Origin: a virus
DNA: 64,000 nucleotides
Strand: one strand, 5' to 3'
IMG/VR virus record: IMGVR_UViG_3300042924_003518
Coordinates: 1-64,000 of that record
Of this stretch, positions 47,242-56,614 are shown piece after piece. The position numbers and the translations under genes are program-made. The notes beneath the pieces are model-generated. The model made no database searches. It was not told the DNA's origin and saw only the letters and a list, made by a program, of their open reading frames with translations. Each line of letters starts with the position of its first letter. Within the stretch, counting starts at the first letter, position 1.

Positions 47242-47631
47242 ATGATATTACATAAGCACATGTTAGTAAACGCAAAGGTGTCTAACCCCATCAGATCAGA
47301 AGATGAGGCGGTAGAGTTCTTAAAAGACCTAGTTCGCAGGGTAGATATGAAAATAATTAAGGGACCATTTGCATCATATGTAGATGCTCCTGGCAATAAA
47401 GGTTTGACAGCAATTGTTATGATTGAAACAAGCCATATAGCATTTCACATTTGGGACGAGGTAGATCCAGGATTACTGCAATTCGATCTATACACCTGTG
47501 GTAGCCTAGATAAGTTCACAGTACTTAATGCACTGAATGAAAGGTTTGATATAAAGGCTATTGACTGGGTTATCTATGATAGAGAAAATGGTTTCGTAGT
47601 AGAAGACATCTACATGTCAAAGGAACGCTAA
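47242..47631 (+). CDS. speD: S-adenosylmethionine decarboxylase proenzyme
   Basis: 129 aa from ATG 47242; a longer upstream frame is ruled out by the leaderless promoter. Pyruvoyl precursor Ser is S64 in IETSHIAFHIW, with H69 and C86 (DLYTCG) at the catalytic positions. Typical bacterial enzymes have Glu directly before the Ser; here it is Thr (E62-T63-S64). It makes decarboxylated AdoMet for spermidine synthesis. Cyanophages also carry speD. No spermidine synthase is in the window. Confidence 0.85.
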   Translation: MILHKHMLVNAKVSNPIRSEDEAVEFLKDLVRRVDMKIIKGPFASYVDAPGNKGLTAIVMIETSHIAFHIWDEVDPGLLQFDLYTCGSLDKFTVLNALNERFDIKAIDWVIYDRENGFVVEDIYMSKER

Positions 47632-47774
47632 TGTCCGAATCACAAAAAATTTCAGAAAACGACAATATGGGTCGTGAAAAGTTTTGGGAAGATCTGGGTA
47701 GAGCAGAAAACGACGGTCTAGCACTTAAATTATTCAAAGATCAGTGCTGTTCAGAGTGTTCTTGTAAAAATTAA
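47631..47774 (+). CDS. Small Cys-rich tail protein
   Basis: 47 aa, overlapping the speD stop by 1 nt. C-terminal CCSECSC cluster could bind metal, metallothionein-like. Unknown. Confidence 0.5.
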   Translation: MSESQKISENDNMGREKFWEDLGRAENDGLALKLFKDQCCSECSCKN

Positions 47775-47784
47775 AAACCTGTCG

Positions 47785-47790
47785 TATAAT
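47785..47790 (+). promoter_or_regulatory. -10 element for GPx-like gene
   Basis: TATAAT 19 nt before ATG 47810, with AAGGAGG between. A leadered promoter. Confidence 0.6.
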
Positions 47791-47809
47791 TACCTCAAGG
47801 AGGTCATAT

Positions 47810-48661
47810 ATGACACTTAAATCTATATACGATATATCATTAGATTCTGCCGACGGGCAGACCAACTTCCTAGAGCAATTTAGAGGAAAAGTAACCCTAG
47901 TTGTTAACACTACGGTTGGATGCGGTAACGCAAATCAAATGGAAGTTTTACAATGGCTACAAGATAAGTACGGTGGAGAGCACTTTCAGATAGTTGCTAT
48001 TCCAACCAATGACTATTGTGGTCCTGGAATCACACACGGTAAATGGTCAGAAGGTATTACTTGTGGAGCAGACTCAGCAAATTACGGAAAAGATGTTTAT
48101 GGAACAACTTTTCAATTCTCACAAATGGTATCTTCAATTCCAGGTTCAGGCGTAAGCCAGCAGTTAGGAGTAGAGCCAGGACATAACGGACTTGGACAAC
48201 CTTTTGGTGAACCACACGAGTTATATCTAGAAATCAGAAAGCACCAGATTGCTGCTAAAGAAAAAGTAAACAATACTGGAATGGATCACAGAGAAATGTT
48301 TAGAGATAAATACTTCTCCTGGTGGTTAAATCGTGGTTTCTATGATGGACTATACATGGGTGGAAACTTTGAAAAGTATCTTGTCGACAAGGATGGATAT
48401 GTTGATAAGCATTTCCAATGCACAATTCTTAACTGGGACTCTGAAAAGACAGTAAAAGAAATGGCAGCAAAGGAAGGAAGATCAGATCAGATCGACATCG
48501 GCATGGGACGCTCTAAGAAAATATTTGAAGAAGAGTGGACAGTTGTATGTCAGAATATTGAAGAATTAATGATGGGACGCAAGTCTATTATTAATCCAGT
48601 AAATAACTTGGTTGCTCCTTCAGATGCTTCTAGCATTAAGGAACCATCACTTAGCATATAA
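47810..48661 (+). CDS. Glutathione-peroxidase-like oxidoreductase, extended
   Basis: 283 aa. The N-terminal half is GPx-like: SIYDISLDSADGQ, GKVTLVVNTTVGCGNANQMEVL with active Cys C38, then AIPTNDYCGPG. Usual GPx is ~160 aa; here a ~120-residue extra segment (ANYGKDVYGTT ... WWLNRGFYDG) separates or extends the fold. Probably a thiol peroxidase using thioredoxin. Strong ribosome binding site and terminator frame it as a single-gene unit. Confidence 0.68.
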   Translation: MTLKSIYDISLDSADGQTNFLEQFRGKVTLVVNTTVGCGNANQMEVLQWLQDKYGGEHFQIVAIPTNDYCGPGITHGKWSEGITCGADSANYGKDVYGTTFQFSQMVSSIPGSGVSQQLGVEPGHNGLGQPFGEPHELYLEIRKHQIAAKEKVNNTGMDHREMFRDKYFSWWLNRGFYDGLYMGGNFEKYLVDKDGYVDKHFQCTILNWDSEKTVKEMAAKEGRSDQIDIGMGRSKKIFEEEWTVVCQNIEELMMGRKSIINPVNNLVAPSDASSIKEPSLSI

Positions 48662-48668
48662 AAGTAAA

Positions 48669-48712
48669 ATACTCTAGCCTTGTTTTTTAGACATCGCTAG
48701 AGTATTTTTTTA
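48669..48712. terminator. Bidirectional terminator
   Basis: AATACTCTAGC/GCTAGAGTATT, 11-bp perfect stem, followed by Ts. Serves the GPx-like gene and perhaps the convergent minus gene. Confidence 0.85.
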
Positions 48713-48726
48713 TATATATAAACGTT

Positions 48727-48912
48727 TTATTCTGCTACATAGTCGAGTGTACTACGATTAATAATACAGCCCAAATCGTTGACGGCAGCCTCTTGAGTTT
48801 CTGCTTCAACTACAATTACAATATTTAGATCACGAGGTAGAGCAGGTGCATCTATTTCTTTAAGATGCTCATTCCACTTTTCGTTATCTAGTTTAAAAGT
48901 ATATTTAGACAA
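48727..48912 (-). CDS. Small hypothetical protein
   Basis: 61 aa: NIVIVVEAETQEAAVNDLG, an ACT-like or ferredoxin-like pattern. Overlaps the next gene by 8 nt. Unknown. Confidence 0.57.
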   Translation of the reverse strand: MSKYTFKLDNEKWNEHLKEIDAPALPRDLNIVIVVEAETQEAAVNDLGCIINRSTLDYVAE

Positions 48913-49090
48913 GTAAACCAGCCTCCTTTAGTTTTTCATATACGTTACTTAGGATAAAAGTTAGGCTTGGCTGGCTTTGTTGAATTTGTGACTCAACGTC
49001 AGCATCTGCCATACCAGACTTCTTACCTAATTCTCTATTGTCGTTATTCACGCTCTGAAGCATCATGTAAATTACTTCATCTTTTTCCAT
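48905..49090 (-). CDS. Small hypothetical protein
   Basis: 61 aa, helical and polar (VNNDNRELGKKSGMADADVE). Not recognised. Confidence 0.52.
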   Translation of the reverse strand: MEKDEVIYMMLQSVNNDNRELGKKSGMADADVESQIQQSQPSLTFILSNVYEKLKEAGLLV

Positions 49091-49094
49091 TTTT

Positions 49095-49298
49095 TCACCA
49101 CTTTCCTATAGGACATTTTGCGCTTCTTAGTGTTGTCTTAAGTTTCATAAAACAACCACACTTCTTACATTTTACCATACGACGATTAAAGTGTTCGCAC
49201 GTATTGCATATTTCAAGGCGGGACTCAATTAAATCTCTATCGCTTCTTGGCTGACTAGGATCAAATAGATCACTAAACTTAACATCGTCTCCCACCAT
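49095..49298 (-). CDS. DUF6171-like zinc protein, paralog 1
   Basis: 67 aa with ICNTCEHFNRRMVKCKKCGC and CPIGKW. Same signature as the gene at 58888-59127. A TATGAT/TAGAAT box lies a few nt before ATG. Unknown function. Confidence 0.65.
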   Translation of the reverse strand: MVGDDVKFSDLFDPSQPRSDRDLIESRLEICNTCEHFNRRMVKCKKCGCFMKLKTTLRSAKCPIGKW

Positions 49299-49328
49299 TA
49301 CATTCTATCATAAAACAATCAGCAATGC

Positions 49329-49334
49329 TATAAT
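49329..49334 (+). promoter_or_regulatory. Leaderless promoter -10
   Basis: TATAAT, then GAATAA (6 nt), then ATG 49341. Confidence 0.65.
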
Positions 49335-49340
49335 GAATAA

Positions 49341-50078
49341 ATGAAAGAGACTACTACCATATACTGGTCATCTAATCTAGATAATCAATCTCAAATAGAC
49401 CAATGGCCATTAAAAAATCCAGAGCCTGTAGTAAATTATTTTTTGAATAAAAATATAACAGAAGACCCAAGGACAAGCATATTTAACTGTCCTGCATCAG
49501 CAGCATTTTTTAAAAATCTATTTGTATTTAAATCAAACCTAAGCGATAGATGCGATTGGCCTGAAGGATATCTATCTGAAATAGTAAATACAAAGTTAGG
49601 TAAGTTAGATGGCTTCAATAATAAAATACCAATAATCCAAGAACGCAAGTCAGCAATAAGCGGGTATATAGATTTAATCTATTCAATAAACTTTGTAATG
49701 TTTGCAGACAAGCCATTAAAGATAAGACTCTCATCTCCAAGTTATCCACCTTCTGCTCCATCTAATAGTGCAATGTTTACTAGTGGTGAATTTGATTTTG
49801 GCAGATGGTTTAGACCTGCTGTGCTTAACTGGTTTGTCCCATTAGACAATACTGAGTTTGTTATAAATGAAGGAGATGGGCTATTCTACGCTCAGGCATT
49901 AACAGATGAAAAAATAGTTTTTAAAAGGTTTGTACCAAACGATCAAATTAGATTTTTAACTTGGTTAATGGGACAAGAAGGGCGGGGACTTAAATTGGAA
50001 TCCAGATACCAACTTGCCGAGGGTAAAAACATACAACAACAAATTCTTGACGAAATTAAAAAAACCGTAATAGACTAA
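49341..50078 (+). CDS. Hypothetical phage protein
   Basis: 245 aa, starts MKETTTIYWSSNLDNQSQID. LSSPSYPPSAPSNSAMFTSGEFDFGRWFRP region and a helical end. No metal motif clear. May be a cyanophage-type structural or enzyme protein; not recognised. Abuts the convergent gene. Confidence 0.57.
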   Translation: MKETTTIYWSSNLDNQSQIDQWPLKNPEPVVNYFLNKNITEDPRTSIFNCPASAAFFKNLFVFKSNLSDRCDWPEGYLSEIVNTKLGKLDGFNNKIPIIQERKSAISGYIDLIYSINFVMFADKPLKIRLSSPSYPPSAPSNSAMFTSGEFDFGRWFRPAVLNWFVPLDNTEFVINEGDGLFYAQALTDEKIVFKRFVPNDQIRFLTWLMGQEGRGLKLESRYQLAEGKNIQQQILDEIKKTVID

Positions 50079-50846
50079 CTACCAATCCATCTTGTCATAA
50101 TAAGTAACAGAATACTCTCCACCAAACACTTCGGCATATGAGAAAATATCACACATATATTTCTTCATGGTCGTCAAACCAACTTTATCCGACATATACT
50201 TCAAACCATGTGTCAATGTTTCATGTGAAACCTTCTCTTGGACAAATGCCTCATTAATGGTTTGCATATACCGCTCTTTGCCATACCGCTTGGATGTAAA
50301 GGATTGTATTGGATATACCGTCCGAAATTCCTCATCCACACCTTTGGCAATATCTGTGTTTTGGATCACATATTCTACTGCAGGACATTTCATCCTATCA
50401 GACCATGTTCGCATGTTATCGCTGTAAGATTCCATATTGCGTAGTGTGGAGTCAGCGTAGGCCATGCGTATTATTTCTGCTGCCGATGTTTCGATCTCTG
50501 TTGCGAACGCAATTAAAAATGCGGTTGCGAATGGAAACTTGTCGCTGTATTTTGTAATGCCAAAGTGAACATTTGGGTTAAAACTTTTCGCCGACATATT
50601 ATCATTTAATAAGCGCATGTGATTGCCAACCGAAACATAGTCTGGGTGATTCATGTCACAATCGACGAACAAACAATCTCTAGGACTAATCCCGCTTGCC
50701 AAACATAATATGTTCTTGTCATACGTGCCAACTACTTTAGAGCCGTTATATCTATTTAGTAACTGCGCCGAAATGAAACCATCCATATCTGGCGAAATTA
50801 TTAAATTTGTAGAATGCTCTATCGTCTTTAGTATTTCAGTTTTCAT
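50079..50846 (-). CDS. DHH-like phosphoesterase candidate
   Basis: 255 aa. LIISPDMDGFISAQLL and LFVDCDMNHPDYVSVGNHM resemble DHH family motifs I and II/III (RecJ/NrnA type), with Asp residues for metal. The canonical DHH triad itself is not seen, so activity is uncertain. Starts near divergent TATAAT of the next gene. Confidence 0.5.
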   Translation of the reverse strand: MKTEILKTIEHSTNLIISPDMDGFISAQLLNRYNGSKVVGTYDKNILCLASGISPRDCLFVDCDMNHPDYVSVGNHMRLLNDNMSAKSFNPNVHFGITKYSDKFPFATAFLIAFATEIETSAAEIIRMAYADSTLRNMESYSDNMRTWSDRMKCPAVEYVIQNTDIAKGVDEEFRTVYPIQSFTSKRYGKERYMQTINEAFVQEKVSHETLTHGLKYMSDKVGLTTMKKYMCDIFSYAEVFGGEYSVTYYDKMDW

Positions 50847-50879
50847 TTTATTAAAACTCCGTGTTATAATTTTCCCATC

Positions 50880-51167
50880 ATGTCAGTACAAGAATGGTCA
50901 GGATTAATTCTTACAGTTCTATCAATTGTAGCACTAGTTGCTGGTGGAATCAAGTGGTTGACAAAACATTATTTTGATGAGATAAGAGCAGAGTTCAAAC
51001 CTAATGGCGGATCAAGTTTAAAAGATGCCGTTAATAGACTAGAAAGAGACGTGACTCATCTTAAAGATCATATGTTAAAAGAAGAACTCGAGCAAAGCAA
51101 TATGCAAAAAAAACTCGATCATATGTATGAGATTCTTTTAGATTTTGTAGCAAACAATAAAAAGTAA
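50880..51167 (+). CDS. Membrane-anchored coiled-coil protein
   Basis: 95 aa: one N-terminal transmembrane helix (LILTVLSIVALVAGGI) then charged coiled coil (DAVNRLERDVTHLKDHML). Similar to DUF2746-type phage proteins. TATAAT 9 nt before ATG. Confidence 0.6.
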   Translation: MSVQEWSGLILTVLSIVALVAGGIKWLTKHYFDEIRAEFKPNGGSSLKDAVNRLERDVTHLKDHMLKEELEQSNMQKKLDHMYEILLDFVANNKK

Positions 51168-51319
51168 TATATATTATATATAAATAGTATCTCTTAGGGA
51201 AAGCCCCCCCTCCCCCCATAGATTTTTTATTACATCTAATGGTGGAAGAAAGACTGCATCTCTAGTGCAAAGCCCCTACAAACCCGATAACCACTATACC
51301 ATAAAAACTTTTTTGATGT
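51168..51319. other. Intergenic, poly-C tract
   Basis: Contains CCCCCCC-T-CCCCCC at about 51207; no gene or terminator recognised. Confidence 0.5.
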
Positions 51320-52021
51320 TTACATTAGAGAATTAATGCTTTCATCATCTAAATTAAGTATTTTTTTAAGGTAATCTCTATAACTCATTACATTGCCGTA
51401 ATAGTCTATTTTTTCTACTTCAAAATCTGACATTCCAGTTTTATAACTTTTACCATGATTGCCAGCACTAAAAAATGGTTTGTAATTCTTCATTGCCTCG
51501 TTAACAAATATGGTATGTATGTCGATACTATTCATATGTATTTGTTCAGAAATATGCTTGCGTTGTAAATCAAAATTTTTATATTGACTTACAATTTCAT
51601 CTATCATATTTTTTAAAGACTCAGATCCTTTCGGTGCCGCAAACATTGCATTATTTATGTGAAGACTATCACCAGGGTTGTTATCGTATGGCTCAGTAAT
51701 AAGAAAGTTATAGTTTTCATCTTGCATCATATAACTTAGTGGTTTTTTACACCAAGAGTCCATATCTACGTATACCCCGCCAAACTCATGAACTACTGCA
51801 ATTCTCCATATGTCAGCCTGAAACATATTCTTTTTTCTTCTATATATATCTTGTAGTTCTGGGTATTTTTCTTTTATGAAAGTTTCCCTTTCATTATGAT
51901 CCACATACCTGTGATCCCAGTCTGGGTTTGCCATTTTCCAACTAAGCATGCACTTTTTTAAATGTTCTGGAATATTCTCATATTCATAGTTGTGAGTTTG
52001 CCAAATTATTTTTGGAATCAT
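51320..52021 (-). CDS. DXD sugar transferase (Gly_transf_sug / OCH1-like), paralog
   Basis: 233 aa. IPKIIWQTHNYEYENIP, NMFQADIWRIAVVHEFGGVYVDMD with the DXD motif. Paralog of 28633-29292. TATAAT lies exactly 6 nt before ATG. It ends the gene block next to the collagen-like tail cluster. Confidence 0.8.
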   Translation of the reverse strand: MIPKIIWQTHNYEYENIPEHLKKCMLSWKMANPDWDHRYVDHNERETFIKEKYPELQDIYRRKKNMFQADIWRIAVVHEFGGVYVDMDSWCKKPLSYMMQDENYNFLITEPYDNNPGDSLHINNAMFAAPKGSESLKNMIDEIVSQYKNFDLQRKHISEQIHMNSIDIHTIFVNEAMKNYKPFFSAGNHGKSYKTGMSDFEVEKIDYYGNVMSYRDYLKKILNLDDESINSLM

Positions 52022-52150
52022 AAGTGTATTATATACTGATTATGTCCGTTTTGTACCACTATGATATACTTTAATTGCTTACCCCTTGATCTGTCTCTCA
52101 TACCCACCGATCCTGGGGTAAGTCCATATTTCATGGTATAATCTTGTATT
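52022..52150. promoter_or_regulatory. Divergent leaderless promoters with inverted repeat
   Basis: TATAAT for the minus transferase (52028-52033) and for plus gene 52151 (52137-52142). Between them CTTACCCC (52078-52085) and GGGGTAAG (52115-52122), an 8-bp inverted repeat 29 nt apart. Confidence 0.55.
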
Positions 52151-52549
52151 ATGGCTAATCTCTGTGCTCCCGAAATTTTTGGTGCTGATCCAGCAACCAT
52201 TCAATGGAGAGTTATTCGTGGAGATACAGCAACATTAAGAGTAGAATTTAAAGAAGATGATGAGGCTTCATCTTATAATACAGAAGGATGGATTTATCGT
52301 TGCACAGCGTATGATCAATCTGGCAATGTATTAGATGCTTTAGATTGCGAACCAGGCGAAGGATTTGTAGATATTACTGCTTATGCTTCAGTTACTAAAA
52401 ACTGGGGAAGTGGCTATAAGGCTACCGTCGCAGAATTGCCTTTTGATGTACAGGTAATTATTCCAGAAGAAATTGAAGATATTATTTGGACACCAGTTGT
52501 TGGAACAATTTATGTTATAGGTGACGTAACACCAGGAGGTACTTTATAA
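52151..52549 (+). CDS. LtfC-like beta-sandwich tail protein, paralog 1
   Basis: 132 aa. IQWRVIRGDTATLRVEF then beta-rich; the 'RGDT' start and trailing VGTIYVIGDVTP resemble long-tail-fibre LtfC-type domains. Similar to proteins at 54567 and 60377. Structural. Confidence 0.6.
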   Translation: MANLCAPEIFGADPATIQWRVIRGDTATLRVEFKEDDEASSYNTEGWIYRCTAYDQSGNVLDALDCEPGEGFVDITAYASVTKNWGSGYKATVAELPFDVQVIIPEEIEDIIWTPVVGTIYVIGDVTPGGTL

Positions 52550-52806
52550 TGGCAGTTATTAAGATTGTCCCTATGCCAGGTGCAAAGGGCGACAAAGGAG
52601 ATCCTGGATTAACGGGTCCACAAGGTCCAGCAGGAGATACATATTTTGTTTTAACAGATATGCCTTCATCATCATTAGGCAAGATCGGAGATAAGGCTGG
52701 ATATATTGCTTACTCATCAGATCATCTTTATTTTTGCATAGAAGATTACGAAGATGGAAATGTTCACATTTGGAAAAGAATTCCTTGGGAAAGTTCTATC
52801 TGGTAA
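52549..52806 (+). CDS. Collagen-like tail protein, short
   Basis: 85 aa. Residues 11-29 are Gly-X-Y (GAKGDKGDPGLTGPQGPAG), then a small beta domain. Overlaps the upstream stop by 1 nt. Likely a fibre spacer. Confidence 0.68.
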   Translation: MAVIKIVPMPGAKGDKGDPGLTGPQGPAGDTYFVLTDMPSSSLGKIGDKAGYIAYSSDHLYFCIEDYEDGNVHIWKRIPWESSIW

Positions 52807-52818
52807 AAGGAGAAAACA

Positions 52819-53100
52819 ATGGCACAACACTCAATCGTAGCACTAACAAACTCGACACCAGTAAGACTTACTCCAAATGGTAAGCATGGTGGTATGGACA
52901 TAACGCTTCAAAATATTAATGACACTGGATATATCTATATTGGTGGAAATGACACAGTTTCTTCAACCGATTATGGTTTTAGAATTATGCCAAACCACTC
53001 AATATCTTTTGAACTTCCAAGCGCCGATGCATTATATGCAATTGGCTCAACAACAATGAACTTGGCAGTAATGCAGACTGGTTTGGAGAGCCAAAACTAA
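52819..53100 (+). CDS. Conserved tail-module protein
   Basis: 93 aa: VRLTPNGKHGGMDITLQN, beta-rich, common between tail genes. AAAGGAG upstream. Unknown exact role. Confidence 0.6.
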   Translation: MAQHSIVALTNSTPVRLTPNGKHGGMDITLQNINDTGYIYIGGNDTVSSTDYGFRIMPNHSISFELPSADALYAIGSTTMNLAVMQTGLESQN

Positions 53101-53810
53101 TGGCACGGTTTACACACCCTGGTATTGGTGGGGGTTCTGGAGGAACTGGACCACAAGGAGATCCAGGACCACAAGGAGAACCAGGTCCTGCAGGCGCTAA
53201 TGGTGCAGACGCATTATGGAATTTTGTTGGTGAATATAATAACGGAGCAGATTATAATATTGGCGATGTAGTTACATACGCTGGAGGAACTTATTACAGA
53301 GTCGGAGAACCAAATCCAGGATATCCACCAGGAACATCTTATTGGACAACAATTGCAGAACCAGGTCAAGACGGTGCAGACGGTCAAGATGCAAACTTAG
53401 ACACTGGAACAACAACAATTAATTCTTACAATCCAGTTTGGAGCGGTACAGGATTAGCATATACCAATACTCCTGCTACTGGATCATATATTAAAATTGG
53501 TAATCTTGTGATAGTTCAAATAGATGTTTTATTTTCAACAGTTACTAATTTTGGAACTGGACAATATTCTCTTACTATACCACTACCATCTAAATATCAT
53601 ACAGATGTCTATGGCGGATCAATTCATAATATAACAAACCAGGGTATTGATCATTACAGTCTTAAGGGGCATTTGTCTCCAGCAAGTTCAACAATGACAG
53701 TTTGGAACATTGGTAGTTCTGCACAAGATCAACCATTTGACCATAACTCCCCATTTATTTTAGAAACTACTGATAGATTCCATATGTCTTTTTCTTATAT
53801 TTGTGAATAA
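53100..53810 (+). CDS. Collagen-like tail-fibre protein
   Basis: 236 aa. Gly-X-Y from about residue 17 ([16 protein letters not shown]), then a chitin-binding-like segment ([17 protein letters not shown]) and a beta-rich C-terminal domain. Candidate receptor-binding fibre. Confidence 0.7.
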   Translation: MARFTHPGIGGGSGGTGPQGDPGPQGEPGPAGANGADALWNFVGEYNNGADYNIGDVVTYAGGTYYRVGEPNPGYPPGTSYWTTIAEPGQDGADGQDANLDTGTTTINSYNPVWSGTGLAYTNTPATGSYIKIGNLVIVQIDVLFSTVTNFGTGQYSLTIPLPSKYHTDVYGGSIHNITNQGIDHYSLKGHLSPASSTMTVWNIGSSAQDQPFDHNSPFILETTDRFHMSFSYICE

Positions 53811-53827
53811 TATGGGATAATAACTCC

Positions 53828-54550
53828 ATGCCAGTTTCTAAATCCATGGACTTTCCAAATAGCAGCAAAAAATCTAGTTATGCTGCACAAGTAGTTCAAA
53901 CACAAACAACAAATGCAGATGTATTAATCAACTATGTACCCGTTCCTGGGCCACAGGGGCCTCAAGGACCACAGGGCCTACCTGGACCTCAAGGACCTGC
54001 TGGAAAAGACGGCACACCAGGCCCCAAAGGCGAAAGAGGCACACCTGGTAAAGACGGTCTAAGTTCCTTATCTTCGTCTGGACAACAAGCAGGATGGGCA
54101 GCATATTTTAACGATAACAGAAAACCAGTAAGCCTTGGCATTGATCGTGGAGAAGATGGCTGGGTAAATGTTTGGGTAGATTCGAAGGGCAGTAATACAA
54201 ACGAGAAATATCTGCCAGAAGGATGCACAAGCCTATGGAATGCAGAACAAAGAATGCTTAATCTACACGGCCTAAAAATAGGATCGCAAGTAATTGTCAC
54301 TTATAACTTTGAGTTAACTACTAACTCTAATAATACAGAGGTTTGGATGAGAACATTTTTCCCTAAATCTACCACCGAAATTTCACAGTTTGTAGCATCT
54401 TTAAAATACCAATATGTCTACAATATGTACGTAACACAACATTTCTTTATAGAAAATAACTCCATGTGGAGTTCTGGGGCAGTACCTCAAATCAGAACCG
54501 ATTACGACTCCTCAGTAATAATGAATTCTATATATGTATCTGTGATATAA
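53828..54550 (+). CDS. Collagen-like tail-fibre protein, long
   Basis: 240 aa, leaderless (GATAAT 6 nt upstream). Gly-X-Y about residues 41-77 ([13 protein letters not shown] ... GTPGKDG), then a C-terminal globular domain (GWAAYFND ... [14 protein letters not shown]). Typical of trimeric fibres. Confidence 0.72.
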   Translation: MPVSKSMDFPNSSKKSSYAAQVVQTQTTNADVLINYVPVPGPQGPQGPQGLPGPQGPAGKDGTPGPKGERGTPGKDGLSSLSSSGQQAGWAAYFNDNRKPVSLGIDRGEDGWVNVWVDSKGSNTNEKYLPEGCTSLWNAEQRMLNLHGLKIGSQVIVTYNFELTTNSNNTEVWMRTFFPKSTTEISQFVASLKYQYVYNMYVTQHFFIENNSMWSSGAVPQIRTDYDSSVIMNSIYVSVI

Positions 54551-54566
54551 TTAACACGGAGGGATC

Positions 54567-55001
54567 ATGGCATTTCCAGGAACTTATAATATAAACTACT
54601 ACATAGGTGACACTTATGAGTTTCGTGTATATCCAAAAACAGCAAATGGAGATGCGTACTCTTTATCTCCATTCGTATACGATGATGATAACAATCCAGC
54701 AACTGTAGATTTTGATAGTGCTGTTTTTGCTTTTGCAGAAGAACGTGCTTCAGGCGGTCCAACAACACCAGACCCTGCTGGATATCATGAATGTTATGCA
54801 AAAATTTCTGACGATAGAACATATGTTACATGTGCAATAAGACCAGATGATGCACAGTATTTAGATCCAACAAAAACATATGTATATGATGTACAAATAA
54901 GTAGACACGCTGGCGGTGCAGACTACAAAACAGTTATAACACTAATGACTGGAAACATAACAGTAACGGGTCAGGTAGTAGTTCCTGATAACATAGGATA
55001 A
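54567..55001 (+). CDS. LtfC-like tail protein, paralog 2
   Basis: 144 aa. YYIGDTYEFRVYPK, DVQIS, TLMTGNITVTGQV match the beta-sandwich. TATAAT 15 nt upstream and GGAGGG site. Structural. Confidence 0.6.
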   Translation: MAFPGTYNINYYIGDTYEFRVYPKTANGDAYSLSPFVYDDDNNPATVDFDSAVFAFAEERASGGPTTPDPAGYHECYAKISDDRTYVTCAIRPDDAQYLDPTKTYVYDVQISRHAGGADYKTVITLMTGNITVTGQVVVPDNIG

Positions 55002-55003
55002 AG

Positions 55004-55582
55004 ATGGCAGAGGTAGTTTTAAGTACCGAAGACTTAGTTGTTTTAGGTGGACCAGATACAATAAATGTTGAAGTAGATTTTGGTCCGCAAGGAGATCGTG
55101 GCAGTTTAATATTTGTAGGTAATGGAAAACCAAATGTAGTTGATATAGGACAAGATCCTAATATTTTTGATCTCTATGTAAATTTACTTACAACAGATGA
55201 TGAATATTTAATGTTATACCAGTACGTAGATGTACTTGGAACATTACAATGGCAAACATTAACTAAATTAATTCCTAATACATATGTAACAAATAAAAGT
55301 ATAGATTTTACAACTCAAAACTATTGCTATATTCCAATTTCAGATATTGTAGATCCATCCTATATCGGATCAACAGACGCATCTAATTTTAGTGTACAAG
55401 TTACATTTGCAACATCAGCAGGATATCCAATAGTTAGTTCAATTAAAACAGAAAAGATAGAAGCAAACTTAGTAGATCCAGAAAGATTAAAAATAACATT
55501 TTATGCCAAGGAATTTGATGGAACCAACTGGTCAGACATATCTGGATCCAGGACGGCCAACCTTCACATTTCGGTGGTATAA
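55004..55582 (+). CDS. Tail/virion protein
   Basis: 192 aa, beta-rich, one FGPQGDRG. Probably a fibre or baseplate component; not recognised further. Confidence 0.57.
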   Translation: MAEVVLSTEDLVVLGGPDTINVEVDFGPQGDRGSLIFVGNGKPNVVDIGQDPNIFDLYVNLLTTDDEYLMLYQYVDVLGTLQWQTLTKLIPNTYVTNKSIDFTTQNYCYIPISDIVDPSYIGSTDASNFSVQVTFATSAGYPIVSSIKTEKIEANLVDPERLKITFYAKEFDGTNWSDISGSRTANLHISVV

Positions 55583-55600
55583 TCTAAGGGGTGATTTAGG

Positions 55601-56614
55601 ATGGCAGCAGAAGATATTGGTGGAATTTATACCACTAAGCAACCAGGTTATGACGATACCGCAGACATACAGGCTGCCCTAAAGTTATTTTTATACGGAG
55701 CAGAAGGAACCCCACCAGCAACTCTTGCACAAGTAAGTGGCGGTATAGCACAACATTTAAAAAGTATTAGACAAGACTTAACAACCGTAGATGAAAGAGG
55801 AATTGGATCAGACTATTTAACCAGTACAGAGATAGAAAATTTATCATCTCCAACTGATGGTTTTATCGCTATGGATTCAACTTCAACTGGCGGATCAATA
55901 ATAACAACATATGCAACAGCCTTATATCAAAATGATGCACCAACAGAAAACTTAGTTGATGGAATGGTTTGGGTAGATAAAGATGCTTCGCCAAGAAGAG
56001 CATACATTTATAATGAGTCTGCAGAAACTTGGGATATTATTGATAATATTCAAAGCGTTATAGATGCATCTGGAGATATTATTTATGGAACTGGAAATGA
56101 TTTAATTTCTAGATTGCCTATTGGGCTAGAGGGACAACTACTAACAGTGTCGTCTGGTCTACCTTCATGGCAAGATAATCAACAAAAATCATGGGTACAA
56201 AAATCATCTGGAACATTATCTGGATCAAGCATTAGCGTATCTGGATTAAATGGAGAAAAACTATTTGTTGTTTTGCATGACTGGAGTCATGATGATGCAA
56301 CAGATAGCGCAATGCTTTCTATAAATTTTAATAATAACACTGGCCCTAACTATATAAATACTGGAGGACTTTTAACTGCGAGTGCATTACACTCTCCAGC
56401 ATTTAATGATTCTTCAACTCATGATATAACAATATATGTTGATCTTGCAAACACATCTTCAATTCTTAAGCCAGTATCTACAATTGCAGACAACTCTTCT
56501 GGTCAATACTTCGGATATTTTAGAGACACTACTCCAATATCTTCTATACAAATAACACTTTCTCCATTGGGTCAGTTTGACAATGGAACATATCAAGTTT
56601 GGAGTTACGAATAA
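55601..56614 (+). CDS. Tail-fibre-like structural protein
   Basis: 337 aa. N-terminal VDGMVWVDKDASPRRAYIYN-like domain also seen in phage fibres, then beta-rich C-terminal domain (HDWSHDDATDSAMLSINF). TATAAT at 55576. Confidence 0.6.
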   Translation: MAAEDIGGIYTTKQPGYDDTADIQAALKLFLYGAEGTPPATLAQVSGGIAQHLKSIRQDLTTVDERGIGSDYLTSTEIENLSSPTDGFIAMDSTSTGGSIITTYATALYQNDAPTENLVDGMVWVDKDASPRRAYIYNESAETWDIIDNIQSVIDASGDIIYGTGNDLISRLPIGLEGQLLTVSSGLPSWQDNQQKSWVQKSSGTLSGSSISVSGLNGEKLFVVLHDWSHDDATDSAMLSINFNNNTGPNYINTGGLLTASALHSPAFNDSSTHDITIYVDLANTSSILKPVSTIADNSSGQYFGYFRDTTPISSIQITLSPLGQFDNGTYQVWSYE

